Source: Chionis minor
Taxonomy: Eukaryota > Chordata > Aves > Charadriiformes > Chionididae
Length of the DNA: 64,000 nt
Assembly (NCBI GenBank): GCA_013398295.1
Contig: VZSF01003599.1
Location: 844,469-908,468, forward strand
Reading direction: 5' to 3'
Made by a program: the position numbers and the translations under genes. Below are positions 13,373-26,769 of the stretch, one piece after another. A model generated the notes under the pieces. That model was not told where the DNA came from and did no database searches. It saw only the letters and a program-made list of their open reading frames with translations. Positions within the stretch are counted from its first letter, which is position 1, and every line of letters starts with the position of its first letter.

Positions 13373-15675
13373 ACGGCAAGTCATTAATTTTCACTACTTC
13401 TCCCCGTGCATCCCAAGTAGCTGTTTCAGACCTGGGCTGCCATCAGCCTGCTGACAAGAGATGATGATTTCATAAGAAATGGTCTTGTCACAGGTGCATT
13501 GTCCTGAACTCCTGTGTTCCTTGTGAACATGATTACCCCTGCTGCTTTGTGCTCTTTCTTGTCTCACGGAGCCTTGCACCACTTTAATCCCACATGCGCA
13601 CGCTGCGTGTGCAGATGAGCTTTTGCTATTATCTTTGCATTTCTCCAGAGCCTTGGAGAGCTGGACTTCCATCAGTCTAATTCCACCTGTCTGATCTCCA
13701 TCAGACATCAGCAAGGACCAGGAGTGGCCACTAATAGTGTTGAAGATTTCAATAACAAAGGGAAGGCTTATTCTGTAAACTCTTTTTTTCCTTCTTTTTG
13801 ACAGTGTCCCCTAAATGTCATTTGTGTAACTACACAGAAATCTATTTTGATTCGCTTGTGCAGAAAGGCATAGAAAGAAGGGTATAAAAAGGCAGTAATG
13901 GTTGCTTGGAAAAAAATCACAGTAGATTTTTAAATCTTTGCTTTGGGCTGTGAGACAAATGTGTAACTATATGGTGCATAGAGAGATTCTGTGCTAGACT
14001 CTTGTTTATTACTTTCCACAATAAAAAAGTCGCTGTTGTTTAAAGAGTATTTTGATATCATTCAGCTATGGTTCCCCCTAGCACTCCTACACTCTTCCTG
14101 GGGGTCAAGTTAAGATGAAAATTTTTTTCCTAGCAGTGGAAAGTCACCTCTATAAAACATGACTTCTCTCAAAAGCCTCATCCAGATCCATTGTGTTTCC
14201 TTGCTTTGAATCAGGGCCTGATTTAGTGAATTTGAAACTGAGATTTCCCAACAAATTAGACATAGCTATTTTCTAATTGAGGTGCTGTAGGGGAAAAAAC
14301 CAGATTTGGACAGAACCAGAGATGTCAGAGTCATCACTTCAAAGTTGCTCTTGGAGTTTATCTGTAAGTGTTTTGTCAGTCGACTAGGCACTTGCTTTTC
14401 TCACAGGCCATTTAACATTAGGATCATGTCTCCTTCATTTGTCTTCTTGAAATATTGAGGACACATTGCTCTTCATGTGCCTGACAGTCAGACAGGAACG
14501 TCTGCACTCTGCCTGAAAGCTGATGTCCGCTATCAGCTCTTAGAAGAAACATTTTAGCTGCAAATACAAACATTCAGTCATCGTCCAAAGAAATCTTTAA
14601 AAAGTAGCCGGGATCCCCTAGAAACTTTGATGAACATTTTGCTTAAAGATAGTTTTTCTACAATGGCAAATATCTTCTGTATTTTCCTGCTTTTTCATCC
14701 TATTAAGCAGAAGTGTCAGATACGACTGCCAAGAAAGAAAGATCCAGGACTTCTTTTCTCCATGCAAACACACTGAGTCTAGACCTGAAGTCTCCATCCT
14801 GCTGGTTACGTCGTCTTCATTAGTAATACAGAATGACCTTATTTTTTTTTCTAACTCTACCCTGACACCAAACTGCTTTTACCCCACAATGTACTTTTTT
14901 GCTCCAAAATGAAAGATATTTTATTGTGAAGATTACAACTTGCTTGAGGAAAGCAGAACATTAAAAAAATGAAAATTTTTGGATAGAAACTCTGATGATT
15001 GCAGTTGTAACGTTGCAATGGGGGAGAAGTCAATGATAAATATATGATATAGGACCCTCAATACAGTAAACATAAGGAGAAAGAAATATATAAATATCCA
15101 AAAGTGAAAGGGTGAACTTGCTAGGGAGATGCTGAATTATGCAGAAATCCAAACATAGATAGTTGGTGTAATCTCAGATCTCTCAGCCTTGACAGTATCC
15201 TTTTAAATGACTCCTTAAAAATGTTAATTGCACATCATAGGCACTTCAGCAATGACATTTCTGCCATTGAATGTCATGGGGACATTTTTCCTTTTATTAT
15301 CCATGAACAGAAGTGAACTACGGGAGTTAGCCACCAAATAACTGTATCATGAAGTGTAATGGATCTACCTCCAGTATTTATGTTGGTTCTGCTTTTAATA
15401 ATTTTCTTTTTAAATTTACAATGAGTGAGAGCTGTGGGTGGCATTAAGAAGGCAGCGTTGATAAGCTTTGCTTTATGAACTGTAAAACAAAGGTTTGTCC
15501 ATCAGACTTCCAGGACTACAGATGCTGAAAGCCCTGGGGTCCATGATTTTTGTAAATTTGAGTAAGAGCTGTTTTATAACTACAGACTGAAGAAGCTGGT
15601 CACATTTTTGTCTAATTTCCCCAGGATATTCACTAGCATCAGTTCTCTCTGTCATACCTTTTTGTTTAAAGGTGC

Positions 15676-15734
15676 AGAAAGAAAGGGAAAGGGAAAAAGA
15701 AAGGGAAAACAGACAGAGGAGAAGAAGGGAAGGT
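15676..15734 (+). repeat. Purine-rich GAAAGGGA-type tract
   Basis: AGAAAGAAAGGGAAAGGGAA and what follows is almost pure purine for about 59 bp, with only two C bases (15710, 15714). It is a simple-repeat-like polypurine tract. Confidence 0.85.
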
Positions 15735-17474
15735 GGAATAAAACGTTGTGGCAACCACTACTGACATTTTAGGATTTTCCACTGTGAACTCAAAACAGAG
15801 ATTCTTTGTCTACAGTGGCTCTTGCAGGTTCTTCTCCCTCTTTACCCCTTTAGGGGAAGGGAAAAGATTGAGAGAAAAAGCTAAAACTTCCTTTTTTATT
15901 GCTGTCTAACCTATATTGCCTCTACCTTACTTTAGGAAACTTCCCTCTTCATGATGGGGTGTTTGGATGTTGCTCAGTGTCAGATGTGCTGCCCATCTCG
16001 GTGGAGTTCTTTGATTAGTGTCAGTGTGCACCTTATCCTACACTTGTCTGGCTTTGGCCTGGGTTTTTTTCCTCTCATATCTCTGGAGGACAGATTTGGT
16101 GAACTGGATGCATAACACACGTTGAGGGGTATTAAATGAGTGTTCTTCCTGGAAATCTAAATTTTTCATTTTTTTTTAATGTGGTCACCATGTAAAGGCC
16201 AACCTGACGATGGCAAAATAGTGAATTGAAGGATGGAAGGCTTAATGTGAGCAACATCTACAGAACTCCCCCCGCCCTCCTGTCCTTCACACTTCTCCAT
16301 GCACAGCCTTGGTTTTACAGTGCTTGTCACAGTTTTATACTATAAACTCTCGATGCGCTGTAGCAAAGCTGTGCTGAGAGGTGGTAAAATGTTCCTTTGC
16401 AAGTTTGACCTTGCAAGATCGTACTGCATAGTTGCAGTTTACAGAGACTGTGAAAGAAGAAAATATTATTACTCAGCATTGTGATGGTAACTTTTGGACA
16501 TATATGTGGAGTGGACCGGTCTTTACAATTATCCAGGACAGTGTCCTAAAGTGCAAGTATACCTGCAAATAAACAGTAGATCTGAATTAGACCACTCTAC
16601 CTGACTCTGCTCTCCTGACAGTTTTCACTGCCATTGCCATTTACGTGGAGTTTCAGCTAATTTCAATGTTTATCCTACTGTTACTGCTCAGACTGTCCTT
16701 ACCTTAGACTAGTTTGGGTTTTTGCTTTGCCCTGATCGTATTTTACTTTAACAGAGTAAATACCATGTGGACAGCATACAACATTAAAGAGAATTTACAA
16801 AAGAAAAGTGGGATTAAAGGAGTTTATCATACATTCTACAAATACTAATATGGGGAATAATACAGCCTGAGACAGGAGATATGACCTGAGATTGCAGAAA
16901 AGGAATATATTCCTGCTGCAGACTGCTCCTTAGTGAAGCTTGCAAAAATATATTGACTTTCTAGAAATAAAACTACTTCTCCACCTTCCCCAGGCTGATA
17001 TTCTCTAGCTCTAGATTGTACGCAGTATTATTCGATTCCCTGTAGCTTCTAGGCCGGGGGACTTCACACAAACTGAGGTTGTTCTGTGATGAAATTGCAG
17101 CTGTTGAGCTTATTTCTCGAAGGACGCAGCTCATTTCAAGATCCTTTACTCTCTATTCAGGCAGCTTCACAGACACCTAGAAAAGCTCTTCAGCTAAATT
17201 GGAGGTCTCTTCAGATAGCTGCTACCAACCAGTTGTTCATCATTGCTTCTGATCTGAAAAATCCCTTTACCTTCTTTGTGCACTTGAATGTGAGAAGCTA
17301 CAATTGTGCCCAAACGGAATGTAGGGGAGAGCGTGGGGCTGCTGTCACCCACAAGCTTGACTGTTCTTTGCCCCATGAACTTTGTTCGTGGCCAACAAGT
17401 TTGAAAAACTACTTTATTTCACCTCTTGGGTTATTTTCTTCATTGTTTCACTGTAACATAGTTCACATATAACA

Positions 17475-18030
17475 TAGGGAAGTGATTGTGCCCCTGTACT
17501 CAGCACTGGTGAGGCCGCAGCTCGAGTGCTGTGTTCAGTTTTGGGCACCGCAGTGTCAGAGGGACATTGAGGTGCTGGAGCGTGTCCAGAGAAGGGCAAC
17601 GAAGCTGGTGAGGGGTCTGGAGAACAAGTCTTATGAGGAGCGGCTGAGAGAGTTGGGATTGTTCAGCCTGGAGAAGAGAAGGTTGAGGGGAGACCTTATC
17701 ACTCTCTACAGCTACCTGAAAGGAGGTTATAGCCAGGTGGGGGTCAGTCTCTTCTCCCAAGTAACAAGCGATAGGACAAGAGGAAATGGCCTCAAGTTGT
17801 GCCAGGGGAGGTTTAGGTTGGATATTAGGAAAAACTTCTTTACCGAAAGGGTTATCAAGCATTGGAACAGGCTGCTCAGGGAGGTGGTGGAATCGCCGTC
17901 CCTGGAGGTATTTAAAAGCCGGGCAGACGTGGTGCTGAGGGACATGAGTCAGGGGTGGTTTTGGCAAAGGTTTATGGTTGGACTCGATGATCTTGAAGGT
18001 CTCTTCCAACCCAAGTGATTCTATGATTCT
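17475..18030 (+). mobile_element. CR1 LINE, 5'-truncated 3' fragment
   Basis: About 555 bp of a chicken-repeat-1 retrotransposon lie in sense with the host gene. It starts abruptly inside the ORF2 C-terminal region ([19 protein letters not shown]) and runs through [39 protein letters not shown] and [11 protein letters not shown]. It ends with GATTCTATGATTCT at 18017-18030, the usual CR1 3' octamer end. The frame is open for 178 codons, to 18018, but lacks the reverse transcriptase and endonuclease, so it is dead. Preservation of this frame suggests moderate age. Severe 5' truncation is normal for CR1 insertion. Confidence 0.95.
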
Positions 18031-20031
18031 AACATTCAACACTTAATTATATGGGTTTTTTTTTCCTTTACTATGCCATTAAATGTGTGCTTTCGTTCCA
18101 TCCATTGCCTTTGTGAAAGGCAGACAGTTTATCAATTTTACATGCCTGTGAGTGGCTAGCTTTCTAGGGGTTTTTCCAGCAGGCAGTGCAGCTACCCTGG
18201 TGAAAAGGAATGAGGATCTTTGTGCACAGATAGTTTGGGAGTTTCAAGCCTAGCCCCAAAGCAGATACACTAGCAGAGCAGTAAAAAAACCCCACAGTAA
18301 AAACTACGGGAACTGGAATCTGAAGACACCTGACTTGTAAATTAGATGTGCATGTCACATATCTGATTTACATATGCAGTTACATATAAATGTGATTTCT
18401 CTTGCCACCTGATTCATAATGCAGCTTCGTCTTCAGTTTGTTTCAAAGCAGGTGCAAGTGCCCAGTACTCTTACATCTACATGAGCAGTGCCTGGAGGGA
18501 TGTCATGCAGAGCCATTAGGCTGCATCCCTTTCGTCGATCAATGTGTCATTTGAGGGCTTAACAGACCACAAGTGTCTGGTACAGTCCAGTATTAGTAAC
18601 CAGTTATTAAAGACATCAACTGGTCCTGCCAACAGCAACTGTCACATCTTCACTGGAAGGGGTGACCTGTTTGGGACTACTCCAGCAACCAGACCCTTCT
18701 ACATCTCTGTGTCATTTTGATCGTATTTTCAAAATCTCATTGGTAATTGTGGGTACTTTGCCTTTTTTATGTCCCCCCAGAGGATACTGGTTTGGCATCT
18801 GGCAGTGCATGCTCAAGGAATCGGTGACCTGTCTCCTGAGTCGTGCTGCGCTGTAGTGTCTGCGAGTAGGGCTTGGTGGGAACGACAGGCACAAGTGGGG
18901 ACTGAAAGAGGAGGCTGAGTCTGTTCAACGCACAAATGGATTTAGAAAATGGAGTGTCTTGTTCTGTATCAATTCCAGGGGTACCTTTGCTTATAAATGG
19001 AATAAAACACACACGCAAGATATTTGCAGTCAGAAAATCTGTTATGTAGGCTGCTTTTCCAAAGGTGTTCTCCTGTCTCTGAATATGTTTCACTGGCTGC
19101 TCCCAAATTATTAAAGAAAGCAATTAAAAGTGAAGGACAAAAGATAATTTTGTGTATTTAATCTCATCGTGCTGCTTTTAGCAGGCTGAAAGAGCCGTAT
19201 AATCTAATGCTGGCGATCAGAATGATTCTGACTTCCTTTCTCCATTTGAAAGCACTGGGTTTGGAGTGAATCTTTGAAAATCTCTGCTCAGGGTCCCTTT
19301 TCCAGTGATGTCCCTTGGAAGATTTTTAGTGCTTACACATTTGCTGTCTCCAAAAGAGGAAAATACTGCTTACTTACAGTGATTCTGGAGACATTCCAGC
19401 GCCGAATGAATACTAAGTAGAAAATGTCCTTCTCAGAGGCAGGAAGAGATGATGAATCACTGTGAAAGCTTATTTCTTGACCAATCTGCCTATGTATTTT
19501 GGTATCTGAAATTATAATGAAGACATTAGCAGACTAATATCTTACGCAAACTGAATAGAAAATGTAATAAAGGTGGGAGATGATGATAGCTCAGTACTGG
19601 GATTTGCACGTAGTCTTTATATGATGGCACCAGTCTGAGGCAGAGGGTCACACGCCTGCTTCCTTTGGGAAAAGGGAAAAATCAATCTCATCTACCTTGT
19701 GCCTGGATGTGATGTAGTATCAGAGAAGACTAATAAGCCTGCTATCTTGACTGCAGCATTTATGGGTGATTAGTGACTCTAAAAAAACGCTCTGCATAGA
19801 AGGAAAAAATCGGTGAGTTATTGTGATCCCCAGTCAGGTCTCCCTCCTTTAGGGACTGTCTTGTTCAGCTTTCTGCCTGTCCAAGAGAGGAGCATTTCTG
19901 GTTTTCTGTACTCTAATTAGCAACATGACTCCTGCTGTTTGTTCCAGGGCAGCAGTTAACATCACTGAGATTAGCATCTGTGGGCAAGGCTTGGAGAGAG
20001 AAGTCAGATAGACACCACATACTCTTAATTA

Positions 20032-20044
20032 TTTTTTTTTTTTT
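20032..20044. repeat. T13 homopolymer
   Basis: Thirteen T bases just before the possible MIR-like relic at 20055. Confidence 0.8.
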
Positions 20045-20054
20045 GAGACTACAA

Positions 20055-20165
20055 GAAAACATCTTTCACCTTGTTCAACTGGGAAATGAAGGCACAGAAA
20101 GAACACAACACAGGCTCTCTCTACCTTCTGTCACCCAGAAAGTGTGCATTTTATCAGCTAAGAAT
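20055..20165 (-). mobile_element. Possible MIR-like relic, reverse orientation
   Basis: CAACTGGGAAATGAAGGCACAGAAAGAACAC resembles the antisense MIR core (gaTGGGGAAAcTGAGGCACAGAGAGG). The remainder, including TGTCACCCAGAAAGTG, is only vaguely similar. Confidence 0.35.
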
Positions 20166-22060
20166 TTCCCTTGCAAGTGGGGCCCCTCAGCATAATGGAG
20201 CAGTTCAACCACAAGTGGTCTGCTGACCCCTTCCTACGTGGCACGTGGTTGAACCCAGCTGAGATCCTGGGGCTCAGGACCAACGTGATAAAGGTACTGT
20301 ATTCAGGTGCCTAAAGCAGACAGACACTAGAGGTTTTTCAAAGCTCCATGATGCCTAATTCCTATTGATTTTATTTTAGCTGTAAGGATCTGTATCTTCA
20401 TGTCTTGCCTGAGGTCATTAAAGGATGCTGTGGAAGATCTGGGAAGTGAAATGAGATTTTCTGTCTCAGTCCAATACCTTAATCAAAAAGCTATGTTTTA
20501 TATCACAGTTTATGACAAGAAAGCTAAGAAACCTTATTAAGTAATCTAACTCTCATCTGGACTGTATGAAGAAGTCAAGTACAGCATTATATCATCCTTT
20601 TGAAGTTATACATGTGTATTATGTTATGTTGCTCAAGAGTTTGCTAAGTTATACCTTGAATATTTTCCTTTGAAGACCTTCATAATATTTTTAATGTGGT
20701 AGTTTTCCATGAAATTATGTCCTCCCTATCTGTTAATTGCCAAAATACATCATCCTTTTCTTTCTCCTCTGCTGGTTTTTATGGTTTAAAGATGAAAGCT
20801 AGGCTAATATTGCAAAATAAGAAATTTAAACTGCATTTTGTCTCTAGTCGTTGGCATTCTTCCTTAATTACCACACCCTTTCCACAGTTTTTCAAAGGGA
20901 TTACCTTTGTAACAGCTCTTATTAAGGACCTGCTGAAAGAAACTTGCGTTAAGCATTTGTACTGCATTTGATAACGTCTTTCAGAAGGGAAATGGGTGGC
21001 TCAAGGTCCCAGTGGTGGATATTACAGCCTTTGGCTTATAGGGGGTCTGATTCAAAGCACCCTGGGTGGCTAACGACCCACCCTTTGTTAGCGTTGAGTG
21101 CTGACTGTGTAAGCAAATTGATGTGCAAAGAGCTGCCCACGTAATTTCATCACTAATTTAATCATCTTTAAAATCATGATTGGTCACGCTTTCCAGATCA
21201 GGTTCTAATCTCTGTGTTTTGTTAATTTTTCTTAAATTGCTGTGATTCATCCCAGTCTTGGGATGTGTCCATTGAAGGTGGCCAAGCTATCAAATGTGGT
21301 TAGGAAAAGGTGCAGGAGGAGCAAGAACTTGGAAATAACAGGAATAAAGGAACACATGTCCTGTACCCCATCATAGTCTTTTCTAAGATGGGAAGCGGAA
21401 TTGGTGTACATCTAAGTGAGCTGGAGTACAGATTGTTCTGGGGTCCAGTTTGACCACTGGCTTTTGATGAGAGTTTGTCTCTGTACAAGGTAGTAACATA
21501 CTTCAAACTTCAATATATTAATTTTAGTGAAGAGTAAGATGTATAATGTAACTGAGGGATAATGGGGTTTGTACTCTCTTCAATTTTTTATGTCATTTAG
21601 TAAGTGCTGATCTTGCATTAAGATGTCACTGTCAAACTAGATAGCTTAAAGAGGGAGTTGCTAAATCTTCAGCGGATTGAAGTCTTCTTAGATCCCTAGA
21701 CACTTTCAGTAAAAATCTGTTGGAATAAAGGATGACTAAAAAATGTTTTTAATCTAGACTTTTAAAAATTTCTCTTTTGAGAGCCACTGTAATAAATCGA
21801 AATTATTGATTTAGCCCATAGCAGTCCTAAGATTCACTCATTTAAGAGTTGAAACTGCTCTATTACTCAGAGCAATAACCCAACACTTTGAAATCTCTCA
21901 TCAGAGACTCCTGGTCCACTCGTGTAGCCAGGCATTCCACATAGATTCCCGTTTGTTTATGGCTCTTGCGGCAGCTGAGATCTCTGCGCTACTTTTTTTA
22001 GTTCTCCCACTGTGCCCTGTGAAGGGCTTTGCAGCACTGGGCCCGTGCGTCACTGCTCCT

Positions 22061-22093
22061 GGGCTCGGCTGAGCCCTGGCCACGCGTGGCCAG
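22061..22093. repeat. Two adjoining palindromes, the second 18 bp and perfect
   Basis: GGGCTC-GGCT-GAGCCC (22061-22076) is followed, sharing one C, by the perfect palindrome CTGGCCACGCGTGGCCAG (22076-22093). The centre CACGCGTG holds two CpGs and reads as a CACGCG bHLH-type site on both strands. Confidence 0.93.
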
Positions 22094-22661
22094 TACGAGC
22101 CATTTCAGCATTGACACTTTTCACGTATTCCACCTCTTACTAGAGCTCTGCAGGGAAACAGAATCTATTCTGCATTCTAGCTTCTGTGGTATTACACGCA
22201 TGATGAGTCTATCCATGGGCTCACACAGAGGTTGTGTATACGTGATACCATGTTTTAAATCCCCTATGTTGAAGGGAGTGTTAAGTACAGCTTTTGATAC
22301 AGCCAGTCCTGGGTATCCATAGAAGAAAAATCTCTTTCCAAGGGTAACTATTTCTTGGGTTTGAATGATCAATAAATAGCTGCAAAGGAATACTTAATAT
22401 CATCCTGAAAAATATTCTAAAATCAAAAATCCTGATGAAATTAACACTAGCTGATATCAGAAGTGTATGTTCTGTCCATCTAGTTGGCAAGAGCTGGTGA
22501 GTTCCACGGTAGCTTCTCCCCACGTCACTTCTGTTTTGCCTTTTATGCATTTTTTATTATCTTTCCATTAACGGAATATTTCCGTTCCACCTTTTTCTTA
22601 TGAAACTGTGCTCCTCAGAAGCATTGACAGAGCTCTGCAGCACAGTTCCTCCTTGTTCTCC

Positions 22662-22712
22662 TGGGGTAGTAATTTACTGCTAGCCTATGCCAATAGTAAA
22701 TTACTAACCCCA
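22662..22712. repeat. 17-bp inverted repeat with one bulge and 16-nt loop
   Basis: TGGGGT-AGTAATTTACT (22662-22678) pairs with AGTAAATTACT-AACCCCA (22695-22712). The inner 11 bp are perfect, one unpaired A follows, and 6 more bp pair. Confidence 0.93.
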
Positions 22713-25700
22713 TCACTGACTTGCTGGCTTAGCTGCTATAACCAATAAGTAGCACCTAATCGTTGCCCATCTGCTCCAGCAAAGGAGTAACTGGGGGGTC
22801 AGTGCTCCTCTCTTACGTCTGTGTGCTCAGACCCAGAGCCGGCGTGGTTGTTCAGCAGATCAAAGGGAGTCCTTACTCCCTTGTGCAAGCGCGTGGTCCA
22901 GTCTAGCCCTGAATGATTAGCATATTTATAAATTAAAATAAATCCAAGGAGTGAGCTGGCCCAGGGGAACTCTCAATCCGATCAAATTAGACTCATCTAT
23001 CCAGCCCAGAGCAATTCCTTAGAAGCCCTGCCTTCATGAAGCTTCATTTGTAATCCCTACGTGCTGTGTACTTCAGAAAAGTTTTATAATTACTTGCTGT
23101 TCCGGCTGCTGAGCAGTTCTAAATGTTAGATATTAAGGAATTGCTGTTTCAGTCAGTGAACAAGCTCTGAACATTAAATGTGCTTCATGAGAATTTTTTT
23201 TCTCAGCCATTACACATCTCTGAAGGCATATTTTTTTTTCAAGTGGATGCTTTCCCAGCTGTTGATCATCTCTCTGTTTCTTCTGTATGAAGAGGGAAGG
23301 AGGAAACTGATGATAGTGTGACATTGTATAAAGGCTTTATCGCTATGGAGGGAGATGGGTGCGTTACTCACAAATGCAGGCGTTGAAATAATTATGCAGG
23401 TCATCCTGGAAAAGTGCCAATGAAACCTTTATCTTGTATCATGCATATTTTGGGATATTTTTATATTACACGTTTTACAGAACAAATATTTCAGCAATGT
23501 TTTACAGAATTCTGTAAAAGAATTTTGGTACCCGTTTTTGTATCTCTCCTCCGCTACAGCTTGATACCTTGGGAAGAAACAGCCTATATTTTCGTGGGTC
23601 AAGAAGATCCTTGGCTGAAATAGCTCAATGAGTGGTACCAAGTGCTTGGTGAGAACTGGAAATCCCAATTAAGCAGGTGGTTTTTAGGCAGCGTTGTAAG
23701 AGCTGGTAGCAGGGATTTCTGTCACAGAATAGCTCATCAATTACCAAAAATATGCCTCGTGTACAGGGAAAATTAGGTGTTGGGAATGGAGAGCTGGAAG
23801 CCAGGAGGTCATGAACCCTCACTTAAGTCAACGCATCAGGAATCAGTGGGCTGGCTGGAAATGAGCTTTTTCCCACCTGTGGCTTCCCACCTAGAGCTCT
23901 CCCATCCCACCAGTAGAGTTGGGGGACTTTTGTTGTAAAGCTACACGTTTCACATCTGCTCAGAGGCTATTTAGAGAAGTGTAGACTTCTTGATCAGGAA
24001 AACTTTCCTGACATATATTATCACTTAGAACAGCTTTGATGTGTGCAAAAATTTATTCTCTATTTAGCGTAAGTGAAAGCACTGAGATAGTCAATCACAT
24101 GTAAAAACTTTTGCTCTGTCAGTTACTAAGTGTCAGAACTAGAAACGGTGAAAATAATGGTATTTCAGGTGTCATTAATCTAGGGCATAATGGTGCCTTT
24201 AACAGCTAAATGAACACTGTAGCTCAGGTGATTCAGGTATCTTTGCATATAATCACACTTTCAAATAAATTACAAAGTTCAATCCAGTGTGTATTCATTT
24301 TGAGATGTCCCAGAAGTGTGTAAACTACAGTTATCGCAGTTGCCTTATATTTACAAGCTGTAAGATTTATTTAGTAGGAACTCTTCAAATGGGAATAGGC
24401 TGGTCTTGAGTTATGAATTGCTAAACCCATCCATCTATCGCATTACTACACAAAATCACTCTTTAAATGCATGGAGGAAGTGTACCCCTATTGCCAAAGT
24501 GTTACAATCTCTCTGTTTTGACACAGCAAGGAAACAGCAAGGAAATAAATTTAAAGCATTAGGCAGTATTAAGACTTTTCAGAGTAAGCCATCCAAATGA
24601 AAACCCATAACCAAAATAATAATTATCAGGGGAACGCGTTTGCTTTTGAAGTAATCATGCAAAGTAAAGCACAAAATATGTCTTAAGCAATAAAAAATGG
24701 TGATTTCTGTTCAGAGGTAAAAAGAAAGTCTAGCAGTTGAGAATTTAAGTGCTTTGTACATGATCGGTTCTTGATGGATTTTCTCAGAAATGGGCCTTCG
24801 TGTATTGTACATAAAAAAAGAGGAAAAATTGAAGCTGTTATGTGATGAATGCATCCAAAGGTGTGATGAAGCTGGGATTGGGTTACTGAAGCTAGGAAGA
24901 TGCCTGTCTCTCTTCATTTTAAAATTATCACAGCGTAGGGTTAGGTTGAAGTAATATTCTGTGAAATATTAAGACTTTCTACACTGTGGAAAGACATTTG
25001 GAAAGTTCCAGAAAAGTTAATGTATAATATTTGTTGCCAATAATTGGACTTTTTAAAAAAAATTAAGCTAACAGATAGGCTGGCGAATTTCTTTCATATA
25101 TTCTCTTGATTTTTGATGTAGTTAAAGAAATTTAATGTGAGGGAAAGAACTTCAGCCTGTCTTTTCATATTTGTTATTCAAATTAACTTACGCCTCCTGA
25201 CTTCATAGTAAATTTTACCTGTCATTGCTTTGTTCTTTCTATTTGGTCTCAGCTGCCTGGGTTTTTAATTTCCAGAGCGTACCTTTATGTTTAGACTAAT
25301 CTTGTAATGTTGCTGTTTAATCATGTTAATTTTTTTAACAGCTTCCATGCAGCATATATGAACTTCAGTTCCACTGAGTTTCATTGCTAAGGATTTATGT
25401 GATTTTGGTGGTGGACATACACAATGAATCTTGTTTTTCTTTTTGGCTACACTAATTCTGGGCCCTTCAGTCTTCATGAGCTGCACTGGACTTAACTTTG
25501 GTTGATCAGGGTCAAATCCATCTTGCAGTAGGGGTGAATCATACTTGCAAAATCATAAAAAACATGTAATTGAATAAATATATTTTGCTTTCATCAGATA
25601 CGATATCCTGGATTTTATCCCTGCACATAGTGTTCATAGTAAGAGCAGCTGACCCATTTTGAATAATTCCAGTTTGTATGCTCTGAAGAAGTTGTAGATT

Positions 25701-25794
25701 GAAAAAAACCTTGTATTATATCTGCATATAAATAGCTGCATTTTCCAGTAGCTAATATGATTCACTTCATTTGCCTTCTTCAGCGAAAGTAATA

Positions 25795-25826
25795 GTTCTT
25801 CCCTTTCCCTGTTTTCCTCTTTTCAG
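25795..25826 (+). other. Splice acceptor of the first exon
   Basis: A pyrimidine-rich run (TTCTTCCCTTTCCCTGTTTTCCTCTTTT) leads directly to CAG at 25824-25826. It sets the left end of the first TMEM132 exon, because the family-like protein sequence starts just after it. Confidence 0.85.
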
Positions 25827-26010
25827 AAGTAACAGTTTATTCAATGAGGTCGTGCAGATGAACTTTGAAATAGCCAGTTTCAGCAGCCTTTCTGGAACGC
25901 AGCCCATCACCTGGCAGGTGGAATACCCTCGGAAGGGGACAACAGACATAACCTTGTCTGAAATCTTCATCTGCCAGAAGGATCTTGTTGGAATTGTTCC
26001 ATTGGCCATG
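25827..26010 (+). CDS. TMEM132B: TMEM132-family internal exon (probably TMEM132B)
   Basis: This 184-nt internal exon follows a pyrimidine-rich tract ending in TTTTCAG and is followed by the donor GTAAGA. The first base completes a split codon (intron phase 2) and the exon ends on a whole ATG codon (phase 0). Its reading frame includes the segments VVQMNFEIASFSS, ITWQVEYPRKG and DLVGIVPLAM, which I recognise from the middle extracellular part of TMEM132 proteins. These are single-pass neural membrane proteins proposed to be adhesion molecules with cohesin-like and immunoglobulin-like domains. The frame stays open 16 codons or so on the left and about 40 on the right, but splice signals rather than ATG or stop set the ends. 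The family call is firm. The B paralogue is inferred from memory of family differences, and C or D remain possible. Skipping this exon alone would shift the frame. Confidence 0.85.
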
Positions 26011-26016
26011 GTAAGA
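26011..26016 (+). other. Splice donor of the first exon
   Basis: GTAAGA follows the ATG codon that ends the conserved segment. The reading frame continues into about 40 unrelated codons before a stop, as expected for intron read-through. Confidence 0.85.
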
Positions 26017-26769
26017 AACTACTTCAGCATGTTGCTCCATCTGATCTGTTCGTGGTCTGAGAAAACATATACCAGGCCTCAGGGAGGATTGCAAAGGAAT
26101 GTTCTCTGCCCTGCCTCCCCGTTTATAGCTCTGTAGGACTGCTTGCTGACGGCATGCCCTCATTCAATGGCCTGCACACATCACACAGTTTGGGTTCTTA
26201 TAAACTCATCACAGAGGAAAGAGATGCTGCGCCTTTAGAAGTCTCTCTCAGACTTTAAATCCTGAATTTCTGTCATGCATGGTTCCCTCCAGGCTACCAG
26301 CTGGTAACACCAAGCCAAGTAGGCTTACCTTCCCATTCCTAATTGCCGTTACGTGGCTTGAACTTGCAGACTCTAGGGCAACTTTACAGGGACCTTCTGC
26401 TAAAGCCTAAGTTTCTTGGTCCTTAGCAGGCTGAGGCTGATACTCATTTCACCGGCCATTTCCCTAATGGTGTAAGAACCTGTGGTTTCAAGGAAGATAC
26501 AGAAAATAATAATAGCCTCCATAATAGGTTTAAGAAAAATAAAGTAAACTTCCATGCAGAAAAAATGTCTTGGATTAAAATCTTTTCGCTCTGCTCAGTG
26601 TTGTAGCACCAGTTGTGGGCTATCTACCTCCCTGTGAAATCATACCTGTTACCCGGCTTTACAAGGCTCACAAATGTGATTTGTGGAAGCAGCGTCTCTG
26701 GCTCTTCTCTGCCCGGTGAAGATGCAATTACTTATACAGAGCCAGGCTGGGACAGGGGGAGCCCTGAGA

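Larger units (their letters stand above)
1..25826 (+). other. TMEM132B: Intron upstream of the first TMEM132 exon (left end outside window)
   Basis: This is long AT-rich sequence without a recognisable exon. The short open frames are all under about 180 codons, lie on both strands and resemble no protein I know, apart from the CR1 frame near 17.5 kb. Outside the listed repeats and hairpins I see nothing in 1-6804, 6976-8929, 9935-17474 and 18031-25794 except brief A, T or purine runs. The intron enters in phase 2. Its true start and the preceding exon lie left of the window. Confidence 0.75.

Noticed and set aside
13005..13454. 149-codon plus frame
   Set aside because: Low-stop GC-rich patch; the translation has no family resemblance and lies in the gene's intron.
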